Counted from the stretch's first letter, positions 50,359 through 59,923 are shown. The stretch is DNA of 64,000 nt from Nocardioides marmotae (GCF_013177455.1 NZ_CP053660.1:3224001-3288000), one strand, 5' to 3'. Numbers and translations are program-made. The notes: generated from the sequence alone by a model not told the origin.

Positions 50359-51261
50359 ATGCACCCATCACGGACGGGTCGTCCTTCCCCCCGCACGGGG
50401 GGAAGGGCGGCCTCGTTCGTCGCCGGTCCGGTCGTCGTGGCGCTGCTCGTCGTGCTGGGCAGCGGGATGCTGCTCTACCCGAGCGCAGCGAGCTGGTTCA
50501 GCGCCGTCAACCAGGCCGAGGTCACCGAGGCCTACCAGGCGGACCTGCGCCGCGCCGCGCCGGCGGAGGTGGCCGCGCACCTCCGCCGGGCCAAGCGCTA
50601 CAACGCCGCCCTGACCAGCGGCGCGCTCCTCGAGGCGGGGTCCCGCAAGCCGTCCGACAGCGGCGCTCCCCGCGACCCCTCCCTCGACTACGACTCGATC
50701 CTCGACATCAACGGCTCCGGTGTGATGGGGCACGTGGTCATCCCCGACATCGACGTCGACCTGCCGATCTACCACGGCACCTCCGACGAGGTGCTGCGCC
50801 AGGGGGCCGGTCACCTCGAGGGCTCGCACCTGCCGGTCGGCGGACGCGGCACGCTCGCGGTCATCGCGGCCCACCGCGGGTTGCCGGAGGCCACGATGTT
50901 CGACGACCTCGACCAGGTCGAGGTCGGCGACGAGTTCGTCGTCGACGTCTTCGGCACCGCGATCGCCTACGAGGTCACGACCACCCAGGTGGTGGAGCCG
51001 GACGAGACCGAAGCGCTGCGCCCGGTGCCCGGCAAGGACCGGGTGATGCTCGTGACCTGCACCCCGGTCGGCGTCAACAGCCACCGGATCCTGGTGACCG
51101 GCGAACGCGTCGGCGAGGTGCCCCAGGACGCTGTCCCGGGCGACGGGCCCCGCGCCGCGGTGGGCTTCCCGTGGTGGCTGCTCGGCGCGGGCGCCGCCCT
51201 CACCGTGGCCGTCGTCCACGCCCGGCCGCGCCGACGCGATCCCGCCACCGGGCAGGCGTGA
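50359..51261 (+). CDS. Class C sortase (pilin polymerase)
   Basis: A 300-residue membrane-bound sortase. It has an N-terminal membrane helix (~20-45), a spacer with DYDSILDINGSG that may contain the lid typical of class C enzymes, the catalytic His172 in IAAHRGLPE, Cys234 in VMLVTCTP and Arg243 in NSHRILVTGER, and a second membrane helix near 270-287, also a class C feature. It links pilin subunits through the LPDTG/LPTTG signals and the pilin lysine. A housekeeping sortase to anchor the finished fibre is not in this window. The operon ends with a strong terminator. Confidence 0.93.
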   Translation: MHPSRTGRPSPRTGGRAASFVAGPVVVALLVVLGSGMLLYPSAASWFSAVNQAEVTEAYQADLRRAAPAEVAAHLRRAKRYNAALTSGALLEAGSRKPSDSGAPRDPSLDYDSILDINGSGVMGHVVIPDIDVDLPIYHGTSDEVLRQGAGHLEGSHLPVGGRGTLAVIAAHRGLPEATMFDDLDQVEVGDEFVVDVFGTAIAYEVTTTQVVEPDETEALRPVPGKDRVMLVTCTPVGVNSHRILVTGERVGEVPQDAVPGDGPRAAVGFPWWLLGAGAALTVAVVHARPRRRDPATGQA

Positions 51262-51268
51262 CCAGGCC

Positions 51269-51305
51269 GCACGGCGGGCGGGGCAGGATCACCCGCCCGC
51301 CGTGC
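51269..51305. terminator. Bidirectional terminator between the sortase and GNAT genes
   Basis: A perfect 14-bp GC-rich stem, arms GCACGGCGGGCGGG (51269-51282) and its complement (51292-51305), with a 9-base loop. It starts 8 bases after the sortase stop and ends 5 bases before the stop of the convergent gene. No T-run on either side, as is common in high-GC actinobacteria. Confidence 0.85.
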
Positions 51306-51309
51306 GTGG

Positions 51310-52134
51310 TCAGATCGGTTGCCGGGGCGGAGCGAGTGAGCAGAGGTACGGCGTCGTGGTCGTCACCGCGACCAGCCCGCTGCGCTCCAGGATGGGCCGC
51401 GACATCTCCGTGCAGTCGCTGTGCAGGTGGACCACGCCCAGGGCCAGGGCCGCCTGCGCCCGGGCGGCCACCACGGCGCGGTAGATGCCGCGGCCGCGCC
51501 ACGCCGCGGAGGTGGCACCGCCCCAGAGCCCGGCGACGTCGGTGCCGGGCACCACCTCCAGCCGGCCGGCGCAGACGACCATCCCCGCAGCGTCCTCGGC
51601 GAGCCACAGGCCGGTGCGGTCGGGCTCCGCGGCCAGTCTCGCGGCGAGCAGACGGGCGTCCGGGCCGGCATCCCGGCCGAAGACGTCGGTCTGGAGCCGG
51701 GACGCCCGGGCGACGTCGTCCAGCAGGTCGCCGCCCTCCCCGGCCCGCCGCAGCGTGATGCCCGCCGGCAGGTCGAGCGGCCGGGCCAGCAGGTCGGCCC
51801 GCCCCATCATCACCGTCTCCGCAGGGTCCGGCACGAAGCCGTGAGCCACCAGCCGCTCGGGGAGGTCGGCCGGTCGGTCGTGGCCGCGGGTCTTCCACTC
51901 GAAGCTCGCCACGTCGGTCTCGTCGCGGTACCACGCGACCGTCTCGGCGATGAGCCGGTCGAGGTCGTCTCCGTCGACGCCGAGCTCGCGGTAGGAGACG
52001 AAGCCGCCGTGCTCGAGCACGCCGCGCACGAGCGGGCCGTGCCGGTGCCAGGACAGGGCGCCGACCATCTCCGCCTCCAGCCGCAGCTGGGAGTCGTAGG
52101 CGGCGAGCAGCTCACCCGTCGTCGCGGTCACCAC
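51310..52134 (-). CDS. GNAT family N-acetyltransferase
   Basis: A 274-residue protein. The C-terminal half is a standard GNAT domain: ITLRRAGEGGDLLDDVARAS, the acetyl-CoA site AAWRGRGIYRAVVAARAQAAL and the last strand-helix IYR/HLHSDCTEMSRPILERSGL. The N-terminal ~120 residues form a degenerate, possibly second GNAT-like unit. The substrate is unknown. It is convergent with the pilus operon and lies 6 bp downstream of the B3/B4 gene, probably in one transcript. Confidence 0.88.
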   Translation of the reverse strand: MVTATTGELLAAYDSQLRLEAEMVGALSWHRHGPLVRGVLEHGGFVSYRELGVDGDDLDRLIAETVAWYRDETDVASFEWKTRGHDRPADLPERLVAHGFVPDPAETVMMGRADLLARPLDLPAGITLRRAGEGGDLLDDVARASRLQTDVFGRDAGPDARLLAARLAAEPDRTGLWLAEDAAGMVVCAGRLEVVPGTDVAGLWGGATSAAWRGRGIYRAVVAARAQAALALGVVHLHSDCTEMSRPILERSGLVAVTTTTPYLCSLAPPRQPI

Positions 52135-52140
52135 CCGAGG

Positions 52141-52887
52141 CTAGCCCCGGTGCGAGGTCGTCGGGCCGAGGAGGCGGGTGGCGGTCCGGACGTCTGGACC
52201 GAGCCGGCGCAGGTGGTCGAGGAGGTCCTCGCCGGCCGCGAGGAGAGCCTGGTCGGTCAGGGGCTCGAGCGCGTCGAGGATGAACAGCGCGGAGGTGGTG
52301 TCGGCGGTGAGCTGGGTACGCCGTCCCTGGCGCCAGTTCCAGCGTCGGCAGGTGACCCCCTCGTCGTCGCACCACACCACCTCGCCCGGCTCGGGGTGCT
52401 CGACCACCGGCCGGCCCTCGGCGACGGTGTCGAACGGCTCCTCCCCGGTGGCACGCAGGAGGCGGGGCGGTCCGGCGTAGGCATCGAGGTCCTCCCCGCC
52501 GAGCGGGACCTGGTGCAGCACGCTGAGGGCGTTGTAGAGGTCGGTGAGCCGGTTCACCCGCGGCAGGCCCGCGGAGGCGGCGCGGCGCATCAGGGCCTCG
52601 AGGCTGTTGCGGGTGCGCTGGGGCTTGGCGCCGAAGGCCCGGTACGCCTCGCGCCAGGCGCGCACGTGGGGCACGTCCTCGACCGCTCCCCCGGCGAGTG
52701 CGCTCGCCGCGGCGGCCTCGGCCCGGGCCAGCGCCTCCTCGCTCGCCGCGTCGCTCTCACCGGCGGTGATGCCGCTGGCGGCGACCAGCAGCGCGCGGTA
52801 GTCCGGGCGCAGCGTGCTCACCTCGGGAGCGATGCGGGCGCCGTCGAGGTACGCCTCGAGCTCGGCAGCCGTGCGGGCGCCGGTCAC
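52141..52887 (-). CDS. B3/B4 tRNA-binding domain protein
   Basis: A 248-residue protein of the stand-alone B3/B4 family, similar to the editing domain of the phenylalanyl-tRNA synthetase beta subunit: VRAWREAYRAFGAKPQRTRN, then SLEALMRRA and LPRVNRLTDLYNALSVLHQV, and a closing GEVVWCDDEGVTCRRWNWRQ. It may edit misacylated tRNA or bind amino-acid-like ligands. The ATG is at 52887; the upstream 135 bp to the next gene stop holds no feature I can support. Confidence 0.87.
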   Translation of the reverse strand: MTGARTAAELEAYLDGARIAPEVSTLRPDYRALLVAASGITAGESDAASEEALARAEAAAASALAGGAVEDVPHVRAWREAYRAFGAKPQRTRNSLEALMRRAASAGLPRVNRLTDLYNALSVLHQVPLGGEDLDAYAGPPRLLRATGEEPFDTVAEGRPVVEHPEPGEVVWCDDEGVTCRRWNWRQGRRTQLTADTTSALFILDALEPLTDQALLAAGEDLLDHLRRLGPDVRTATRLLGPTTSHRG

Positions 52888-53022
52888 GGCCGGCCCCGTC
52901 CCCGGCGCCCGGGGAGGACCCCGACCGCCGTCGCCGCAACCGTCCGATCCGCGCCCGTGTCCATCTGTCCATCATGCGCCTCTCGGGCACACCGACGGGC
53001 GGGTCGCTGCGGGGCGAAGCGC

Positions 53023-53667
53023 CTAGAGGAGCCCGGCTTCGTACGCGGCGATCACGAGATGGACCCGGTCGCGAGCGTCCATCTTCGCCAGGATCCGGCC
53101 CACGTGGGTCTTGGCGGTCAGCGGGCTGACGACCAGCTCGTCCGCGATCTCCTGGTTGCTCCTGCCCGCGGCGACCAGCTGAAGCACCTCGCGTTCGCGC
53201 GCCGTCAGGCTGGCCAGCCGCTCGGGCACCGGCGCGTCCGGGCGACTCAGCGCCCGGGTGATGACCGCCCTGGTCGCGCCGGGCGACAGCAGCGCCTCGC
53301 CCGCCGCGACGGTGCGGATGGCGTGCAGCAGCGCGTCCGGACGGGTGTCCTTGGGCAGGAATCCACACGCCCCCGCGCGAAGGCCGCGCAGCACGTTGGT
53401 GTCTGTCTCGAACGTGGTCAGGATCAGCACCTTGCTGCCGCTCGACCCAGCGTCAGCGACGATCTGCCGAGTCGCCTCGATGCCGTCGGTGCTCGGCATC
53501 CTGATGTCCATCAGGACGACGTCGGGGCGCAGGTCCAGGGTCAGCGTCACCGCATCGTCGCCGGTGCCGGCCTCCCCGACGACCTCCATGTCCTCGGCGG
53601 AGCCCACCAGCAGCGCGAACGCGGCGCGCACCAGGGTCTGGTCGTCGGCGAGCAGGACCCGGATCAC
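53023..53667 (-). CDS. NarL/LuxR-type response regulator, MMPL operon
   Basis: A 214-residue regulator with VLLADDQTLVR, phospho-acceptor D54 (VLMDIRMPSTDG), LTTFETD and FLPKDTRP in the receiver, and the LuxR helix-turn-helix LTAREREVLQLVAAGRSNQE with LTAKTHVGRILAKM. The GTG start overlaps the kinase stop. It is the last gene of a three-gene operon behind the MMPL exporter and kinase, and probably binds the large palindrome upstream of that operon. Confidence 0.93.
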   Translation of the reverse strand: MIRVLLADDQTLVRAAFALLVGSAEDMEVVGEAGTGDDAVTLTLDLRPDVVLMDIRMPSTDGIEATRQIVADAGSSGSKVLILTTFETDTNVLRGLRAGACGFLPKDTRPDALLHAIRTVAAGEALLSPGATRAVITRALSRPDAPVPERLASLTAREREVLQLVAAGRSNQEIADELVVSPLTAKTHVGRILAKMDARDRVHLVIAAYEAGLL

Positions 53668-54839
53668 GACGGCACCCGCCAGAACTCCGGCAGCGGCAGG
53701 CTGGCCCGTACCTCGAACCCGCCGGACTCGCCCGGCCCGGCGCACAGCTCGCCGCCGACGGCCTGCGCCCGGCCGGTCATCCCGACGATCCCGAAGCCGG
53801 CCGATGTCACGGTCGGGTCCGGCCGCGCAGGCCCGGGATCGACGACCGCGATCCGCAGCCGGTGGCCGTCCTGGCCGAGTCGGACGGTCGCGTGCTCGGC
53901 CGCCGAGTGTCGGATGACATTGGTCAGCGACTCCTGGACGATCCGATAGGCCACGACGGACACCGTCGACGGCAACTCCTCCGGCAGCCCGACAGCCTCC
54001 ACGTCGACCCGGACACCAGCCGCCTCGGCCATGTCCACCAGACGCTGCAGCTCACCGAGCTGGGGCGCTGGCTCGGTCGGCTCGGCCTCGCCACCGTGCA
54101 GGATGTCCAGGATGGCGCGCAGCTCGTGGAGCGTGGCTCGGCTCGTGTCCGACAGGTGGTGCAGCGTGCTGGACAGCTCCCGCAGCGGCGCATCGGCCCG
54201 CCTCGGCAGCTGGTCGATCAGGTGCGCAGCGACCGAGGCCTGGACGTTCGCGACCGCGAGGCCGTGGGCCAGGACGTCGTGCAGCTCGGCAGCGATCAGC
54301 ACCCGCTCCTCGGCGACCCGCCGCTCGACCTCATCGGCACGCTCCTGTTCGAGCCGCGCGGTGACGGAGGCGTTCCAGTCCTGGCGGAAGCGGACCGCGA
54401 GACCGGCGAAGAACGCCACGAGCAGCCAGCCGAGGCCGAGGAGAGCATCGCCAGGTGCGCCCGACGCCTCGTCGGCGACGACCGGCACGGTCACCGCACC
54501 CACCGCCACCAGGGCGGCGACGGCCCGCCGCTGAGGCTCGCTGTAGCGCGCGGCCGTGAACGCCGCCACGAGTGAGGCCGCCATCGTGGCCTCGTGGGGA
54601 TAGTCGAGGAGGTGGTACGGCGTCGACACGGCGAGGACCGCGAGGGCGACGGGGATCGGCCAGCGCCGGCGGACCAGCAACGGCGCCGAGACCGCGCCCA
54701 GGAGCACGATCGCCCACAGATCCACGCTCCGCTCACCGTCGAAGTCGACCGCCTCGAGCGTCACCGCGGCGACGACGCCGAGCACGAACGACCCTGCCGC
54801 CAGCAGCCGATCGGCCACTGGCGGACGGAGTGCCGTCAT
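53664..54839 (-). CDS. Sensor histidine kinase, MMPL operon
   Basis: A 391-residue kinase with four to five N-terminal membrane helices and little extracellular sequence, a HisKA_3 phospho-acceptor in AAELHDVLAHGLAVANVQ near residue 180, and the ATPase segments IVQESLTNVIRHSA and GFGIVGMTGRA. It starts 3 bp after the MMPL stop. Like the other intramembrane kinase in this window, it probably senses a membrane-active compound, here one that the MMPL protein exports. Confidence 0.92.
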   Translation of the reverse strand: MTALRPPVADRLLAAGSFVLGVVAAVTLEAVDFDGERSVDLWAIVLLGAVSAPLLVRRRWPIPVALAVLAVSTPYHLLDYPHEATMAASLVAAFTAARYSEPQRRAVAALVAVGAVTVPVVADEASGAPGDALLGLGWLLVAFFAGLAVRFRQDWNASVTARLEQERADEVERRVAEERVLIAAELHDVLAHGLAVANVQASVAAHLIDQLPRRADAPLRELSSTLHHLSDTSRATLHELRAILDILHGGEAEPTEPAPQLGELQRLVDMAEAAGVRVDVEAVGLPEELPSTVSVVAYRIVQESLTNVIRHSAAEHATVRLGQDGHRLRIAVVDPGPARPDPTVTSAGFGIVGMTGRAQAVGGELCAGPGESGGFEVRASLPLPEFWRVPS

Positions 54840-54842
54840 CGT

Positions 54843-56957
54843 TCACACACGGCCATCGACACTGTCCTCACTCTCCCGCGAGAGCTTGCTGGGCCACCAG
54901 ATCCTCGAACCCAGCGACATCGTCAGTGCGGGAACCACGATGGACCGCACCAGCAAGGTGTCGATGAGCACGCCGACGGCGACCAGTATCCCGATCTCGA
55001 CCAGCATGACGAGCGGCAGCGAGGCGAGCACCGCGAACGTCGCCGCCAGCACGACGCCGGCCGAGGTGATCACGCCACCTGTCACCGCGAGGGCCCGCTT
55101 CGTGCCGTCGACGGTGCCGTGCCGGACGGCCTCCTCCCGTACCCGGGTCATCAGGAAGATGTTGTAGTCGACACCGAGCGCCACCAGGAAGAGGAAGCCG
55201 ATCAGGGGCACCGACGACTCCAGCCCGGAGAAGCCGAGCACATGGTCGAACAACAGGTTGCACAGTCCGAGGGCTCCGAAGTACGACACCACGACGGTCG
55301 CGACCAGCACCAGCGGAGCCACGATCGCCCGCAGCAGCAGTCCGAGGATGGCGAGCACCACCAGCAGGATCAGCGGCATCACCAGGTCGCGGTCGGTCTT
55401 GTTGGTCTCGGCCTCGTCGATCTTCTCGGCACTCGGACCGCCGACCAGCGCAGCCTCACCGGCGACCGTGCGCAGGTTCTCCCGCAGCTGCTTGATCGTC
55501 GCCGTCTCACCCGCGCTCTCCGGGGGGTCGACCGGGAGCACGGAGATCTCCACCCAGTCGTCGCCGGCCCGGTCGATCTCGGCCTGCGCGACCCCCGGCG
55601 TGCTCTCGACGGCGGCCAGGACCTCGCGGCTCCGGTCCGGCCGGCTCATCACGGTGAGCGGCTGACCGCTCTCGTCGGGGTAGCGCGCCTCGATCAGCTT
55701 CGCCCCGATGACCGAGTCCGGTGTCGAGCGGGCGAACTGGTCCAGCTGCGGAAGGGAGCCGCTCGCACCCACGGTGCCCAGCGCGAGACCGCCCAGGATC
55801 ACCAGCGGAGCCGCCCAGCTGACGACGCGGCGGCGCGCGACCAGCTCGCCGAGACGGGCCCACCCGGATCGGGGCTTGTGTGCCTCGCCCCCGAGCCGCG
55901 GGACGAACGGCCAGAAGACCCGGCGCCCGAGCAGCACCAGCAGGGCCGGGAACAGCGTCAGCATGACCAGCAACGCGGCCCCGATGCCCGCCGCGCCCAC
56001 CGGGCCGAGACTGCTGATGCTGTTGAGGTCCGCGGCCAACAGGCACAACAAGCCGGCGACCACCGTCGCGGCCGAAGCGAGGATGGCCGGGCCGGCACCG
56101 CGCAGCGCCTGCAGCATCGCATCTATCGGCCGAGCGTGTCGGTGCAGCTCCTCGCGGTAGCGGGACACGAGAAGCAAGGCGTAGTCGGTGCCCGCGCCGA
56201 AGACCAGCACGATCAGCAGCGCCGAGCTCATGCTCGTGATGGTGAAGTCGAAGATCTGGGTCAGTGCGTAGACGGTGGCCATCGACGTGATCGCCGCGAC
56301 CCCGACCGCGGCGAGCGGGACCAGCCACAGCAGCGGACTGCGGTAGGTCAGGATCAGCAGGAGCGCCACCACCACGGCAGTAGCGAGCATCAACGTCGCA
56401 TCGACCGCATCGAAGACCTCGTCCATGTCGGCCCCCAGCGCGGTCGGACCGGTGACATGTGCGTTCAGGCCACGCGGCCGGTCGTCGAGAAGGGCACGCG
56501 CGTCTGCGGTGGCGCCGGCCTCCTCGGCGACCGCCTCACGGTCGAGCGGAAGCGCATACATCAGGGCCGTGCCGTCGTCGGAGGCGACGATCGCGGGCAG
56601 TGCGTCGGGATCGTTGCCGAATCGCTCCGCCAGCTCGGACCGGCCGCGTTCGACCGCCTCCCGATCGCCCGGCTGGAGGCCTCCCGGTCGTTCGTGCACG
56701 ATCATGAGCAGGCCGTTCTCGCCGCCGGGTAGGCCGGCCTCGGCCTGGAGCACCTTGGTCGACTGGGCACTGGCCGGCAAGTAGTCGGCCTGCCCGTCGC
56801 GGGTCACCGAGTCGAGCTTGCCGGCGAGGGAGTAGCCGCCCACCAGCAGCCCGACCCACACGGCCACCACGAGCCAGGGCAGCAGGGTCTTGGTCAGTGA
56901 TCTCTTCGGTCTCGTGTCGGCACCGGTACGGTCGGGCGCCGTGAGTTCAGTGGTCAT
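54843..56957 (-). CDS. MMPL/RND family membrane transporter
   Basis: A 704-residue exporter with the MMPL two-fold layout: one membrane helix (LLPWLVVAVWVGLLVGGYSL), an extracellular domain, a block of helices with VFGAGTDYALLLVSRYREEL, then a second extracellular domain and a second block with LFLVALGVDYNIFLMTRVREE. The GxxxDY-R pair in each half is the proton-relay signature. Such proteins export lipids or drugs. The start at 56957 avoids 42 unlikely upstream residues. It is the first gene of the operon with the kinase and regulator. Confidence 0.93.
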   Translation of the reverse strand: MTTELTAPDRTGADTRPKRSLTKTLLPWLVVAVWVGLLVGGYSLAGKLDSVTRDGQADYLPASAQSTKVLQAEAGLPGGENGLLMIVHERPGGLQPGDREAVERGRSELAERFGNDPDALPAIVASDDGTALMYALPLDREAVAEEAGATADARALLDDRPRGLNAHVTGPTALGADMDEVFDAVDATLMLATAVVVALLLILTYRSPLLWLVPLAAVGVAAITSMATVYALTQIFDFTITSMSSALLIVLVFGAGTDYALLLVSRYREELHRHARPIDAMLQALRGAGPAILASAATVVAGLLCLLAADLNSISSLGPVGAAGIGAALLVMLTLFPALLVLLGRRVFWPFVPRLGGEAHKPRSGWARLGELVARRRVVSWAAPLVILGGLALGTVGASGSLPQLDQFARSTPDSVIGAKLIEARYPDESGQPLTVMSRPDRSREVLAAVESTPGVAQAEIDRAGDDWVEISVLPVDPPESAGETATIKQLRENLRTVAGEAALVGGPSAEKIDEAETNKTDRDLVMPLILLVVLAILGLLLRAIVAPLVLVATVVVSYFGALGLCNLLFDHVLGFSGLESSVPLIGFLFLVALGVDYNIFLMTRVREEAVRHGTVDGTKRALAVTGGVITSAGVVLAATFAVLASLPLVMLVEIGILVAVGVLIDTLLVRSIVVPALTMSLGSRIWWPSKLSRESEDSVDGRV

Positions 56958-57003
56958 GCCGATCACGCTGTCAATCAGGCGAGGCTGACGCGTCTGGCCA
57001 CGG

Positions 57004-57046
57004 CAGACACTTCGGCGTACTCCGTGCGGAGTACGCCGGATGTCTG
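57004..57046. promoter_or_regulatory. 43-bp palindrome upstream of the MMPL operon
   Basis: The core is CGGCGTACTCCG-TG-CGGAGTACGCCG (57013-57038), arms of 12 perfect bases. Outer arms CAGACA (57004-57009) and TGTCTG (57041-57046) extend the symmetry. It is 56-90 bases before the MMPL ATG, suited to binding of a dimeric regulator, most simply the NarL-type protein of the same operon. Confidence 0.7.
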
Positions 57047-57130
57047 TCCGGTCGGCGGGCCGGCGCCGTGCATTGGTGAGCATCTCGCGGCTTGCTTCGC
57101 GCGAACGGCCGCGTCCGGAAGCTCACATGG

Positions 57131-59923
57131 TCACCGTCGATCGCGGACGACCACGGTGCTCCTGCGCGGAGGCCCCCCGCCGATGCTGTCGAAGTAGGCG
57201 ATGGTGACCCGCTTGGGCGGGTCGGCTGCTCGGTCCCGGCGGGTGGGGATCTCGATCCGGATCGTCCTTCGGCTTCCCGGGGCGGAGCCCGTCAGTGAGA
57301 CTCCGAGACGGGACAGCGGGCGGTCGAGGTCGCCGGTGATGCCCTGGCGGCGCAGCCAGCGGCGCCGCAGATCGGTGCCTCGAAGCGCGCGAGGGCCGTG
57401 ACCGCCCACGAACTCGAAGGTGACTCGCCATTCGTAGCCGACGGGCTCGACGAGACGGGCCGTCATCACGATCGGTTGCCCTTCCCGCACGCTGCGGGTC
57501 ACGTGGAGTCGCACCGCCGGCGTGGGGTCATCGTCGCGGACCACGAGATTCCCGAGATAGTCGTCGGTGGCCAGCCCTCGCAACGGCCACACGGCCATGT
57601 ACGACGCGCCGGCAGGCCCCGAGTCGAGCCGGTCCACGCGATAGCGGACCGGGATCGAGCCCGTGGTCTGACCGGGTGCGATCTCGACGGTGAAGCGTTG
57701 CTTGCTCTCGGGCTGTAGTCCGTCGGTGACCACGAGCAGCCGCCCGGGCCGGGTGACCGTGCCGGTGATGGCGAAGGGCACCCGAGCAGTCCGCATCGTC
57801 GGTCGGTCGCCGCTCGGATCTCCCTCGGCGATGGTGAGCTCGCCGAGATGGATCTGGGGTGCCCGGATCGCCGGCACGGACGCGAGGGTGAGCGGTGCCG
57901 CGGCGAGGTCCGCCACCCAGAGCCTGCCCCCGCCGGCGCCGCCGACGATCTCGACCGAGCGGATGTCACTGAGGTCGACCCCGCGTGCCGCGCTCGCGTC
58001 GACCAGCACTGACTGTGCCCACATCTTGGTGGCACTCCCGGCTGCCATGAGCGGAGGCAGACTGCTTCCCCCCATGGGAAGGAGGGTGTCGCTCTCGCCG
58101 GCACCGTCGGTGATCCGGACCCGCAGCTCGGCGGCGATCCCAGGGGCGACCATGGTGCGCATCTCCAGTCGTGCGGAGTCGAGGTCCAGCGGCTGGTCGA
58201 ATCGCAGTCCCGCGACGGCGCCGGACCGGGACCAGGTCATCTCCCAGAACATGCGGCGAGGAGTCCGGGCGCCGTACGCGACCCAGTGCGGGGTGACGGC
58301 GCGGGCCCGCGGCAGGCAGTCCTCGATCCGGACCTGGCCACTGTTGACTCGTCCCGTGCACAGGCGAGCCCTGGCACTCCCGGAGGACGTCGTCGGTGTC
58401 GCCTCGATCCCTGGCCGTCGCACGTCACGGCCCCCGCCGATCGCATGCGACCGCACGTCGGCGTCACCCACGGACGGGGTCGTGGCGGCCGAGCCGTCGA
58501 AGAGCGGGAGATGCTCCACCTGCCCCGTGAAGAGACCGACGGCACCGGCGACGTAGACCGTCCCGACGGCGCGCTGCTCGGGAGCAGTCAAACGCTCGGG
58601 AGTCCGGCGTCCGCACGGCTGGTCTGCCGGTCCACCCCAGTCGTCGACGGACGGTGCCGCGGAGACGCCCGGGGTCCACTCGGTGTTGAAGAAGTTGTGA
58701 TTGGCACCCATGACCAGGACCGAGCTCTTCAGAGAGGTGTCGTCGGTCATGACGTCGCGGGATGTGTCGGTGTAAAGCTGTCCCTGGAGGTCGGCGACGT
58801 CCCCGTCGCAGTAGGGCAGGACGGTCACGGTCGGCACGTAGGGCGCGGTGTTCGTGGCGAAGTTGGTCGGCGCGAGAAGCACTTGCCCGGCGACGCGGTA
58901 CGGCGCGGAGAGCGGTATCCGTGTCGCGGCGCGGCTCGCCCCTTCGCCGCCGCGGCTGTGACCGACCAGGATCACCTGGTCCAGGTCGACCTGCCGGTCG
59001 CGGGCGAGCCCGACCCAGTGGTCGAGGTGACGCAGGACGACCCGGGCTCGGGCGTCGGCGCCGCCGTCGCCGAGCGCGTCGTCCTGGGCATTCACGCCGT
59101 TGACGCCCACGGACACCGTCGTGTGACCCTGCGATGCGAGCACCTGCTGCAGGTAGTGGTGGCCGAGGTGGGTCGGGACCTCGTCGAATCGACCGGTGCA
59201 CGGCCACCGGGTCGAGACTGCCTGAGGGTCGTCCGGGTCGTAGCAGACCGCGTGCCGCCCGGGGATGAAGAGGACGAGCGGCCGGTTGCCGGTGTCGGCG
59301 TCAGCCACGGGCTCGACGACGTGTCCGACCATCTCGATCGGCTCGACCAGGCCCGGAACCTTCAGCCGCGGCAGCTCGTAGTCGCTCGTCGACGTGGCGT
59401 GCGGTCCAGCGACGCCCGGGTCAGGTGCCAGCAGCGGGTGGGTGGATGGCAGACCCTTCAGAGCGGGATCGTCGAGGGGAGCGCGGAAGGAGCGGGCGGG
59501 ACGGGACTCCTCGAGATGGTCACCCGACAGCGCGACGTCGAGCCTGGCCGGATCGGGCACCGACGCACTGACCACGACCGCCTCGACCGTCCGGCCGTCG
59601 TCGCGGACGGTCGCAGGTCCGAACGACAGCCCTGCGCCACGGATCGTCGGGCGATCAGAGGTCATCGGGAGAGTCTTCGGCGACGTCCACCGGACGACGT
59701 ACCGATCCCCCGACAGCGGCTCGACCTGCCAGCGACCGGCGTCCTTCGACCCAGGAGGCCCCGCGGGCTCCGCGCGGACCTCCGGCGGCGATGCCTGTGA
59801 CGTCCCCGACAGGGCGGTCCCGACCAGGGCAGTCGTCAGGGCCGCACCCAGGAGCATCCTGATCACGGTGGTTGGTCTCGTCGTCCGGGGCAGGCTCGTT
59901 GCCGGGGCGGGTCGCAATCGCAC
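57131..59923 (-). CDS. Secreted alpha/beta hydrolase with large C-terminal extension
   Basis: A 930-residue exported protein. The signal peptide has IRMLLGAALTTALVGTALSG with cleavage likely near SQA-SPP (~residue 45). An alpha/beta hydrolase core follows: LVLFIPGRHAVCYDPDD, the nucleophile elbow GHSRGGEG with S323, and a later GANHNFFN that probably supplies the histidine. The C-terminal ~400 residues are beta-rich and contain a Calx-beta-like stretch (AEGDPSGDRP, VRDDDPTP). It likely acts on a polymer or lipid outside the cell. The GTG at 59923 has AGGAG upstream; ATG 59857 is a shorter option. Base composition is slightly less biased than that of its neighbours. Confidence 0.8.
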   Translation of the reverse strand: MRLRPAPATSLPRTTRPTTVIRMLLGAALTTALVGTALSGTSQASPPEVRAEPAGPPGSKDAGRWQVEPLSGDRYVVRWTSPKTLPMTSDRPTIRGAGLSFGPATVRDDGRTVEAVVVSASVPDPARLDVALSGDHLEESRPARSFRAPLDDPALKGLPSTHPLLAPDPGVAGPHATSTSDYELPRLKVPGLVEPIEMVGHVVEPVADADTGNRPLVLFIPGRHAVCYDPDDPQAVSTRWPCTGRFDEVPTHLGHHYLQQVLASQGHTTVSVGVNGVNAQDDALGDGGADARARVVLRHLDHWVGLARDRQVDLDQVILVGHSRGGEGASRAATRIPLSAPYRVAGQVLLAPTNFATNTAPYVPTVTVLPYCDGDVADLQGQLYTDTSRDVMTDDTSLKSSVLVMGANHNFFNTEWTPGVSAAPSVDDWGGPADQPCGRRTPERLTAPEQRAVGTVYVAGAVGLFTGQVEHLPLFDGSAATTPSVGDADVRSHAIGGGRDVRRPGIEATPTTSSGSARARLCTGRVNSGQVRIEDCLPRARAVTPHWVAYGARTPRRMFWEMTWSRSGAVAGLRFDQPLDLDSARLEMRTMVAPGIAAELRVRITDGAGESDTLLPMGGSSLPPLMAAGSATKMWAQSVLVDASAARGVDLSDIRSVEIVGGAGGGRLWVADLAAAPLTLASVPAIRAPQIHLGELTIAEGDPSGDRPTMRTARVPFAITGTVTRPGRLLVVTDGLQPESKQRFTVEIAPGQTTGSIPVRYRVDRLDSGPAGASYMAVWPLRGLATDDYLGNLVVRDDDPTPAVRLHVTRSVREGQPIVMTARLVEPVGYEWRVTFEFVGGHGPRALRGTDLRRRWLRRQGITGDLDRPLSRLGVSLTGSAPGSRRTIRIEIPTRRDRAADPPKRVTIAYFDSIGGGPPRRSTVVVRDRR

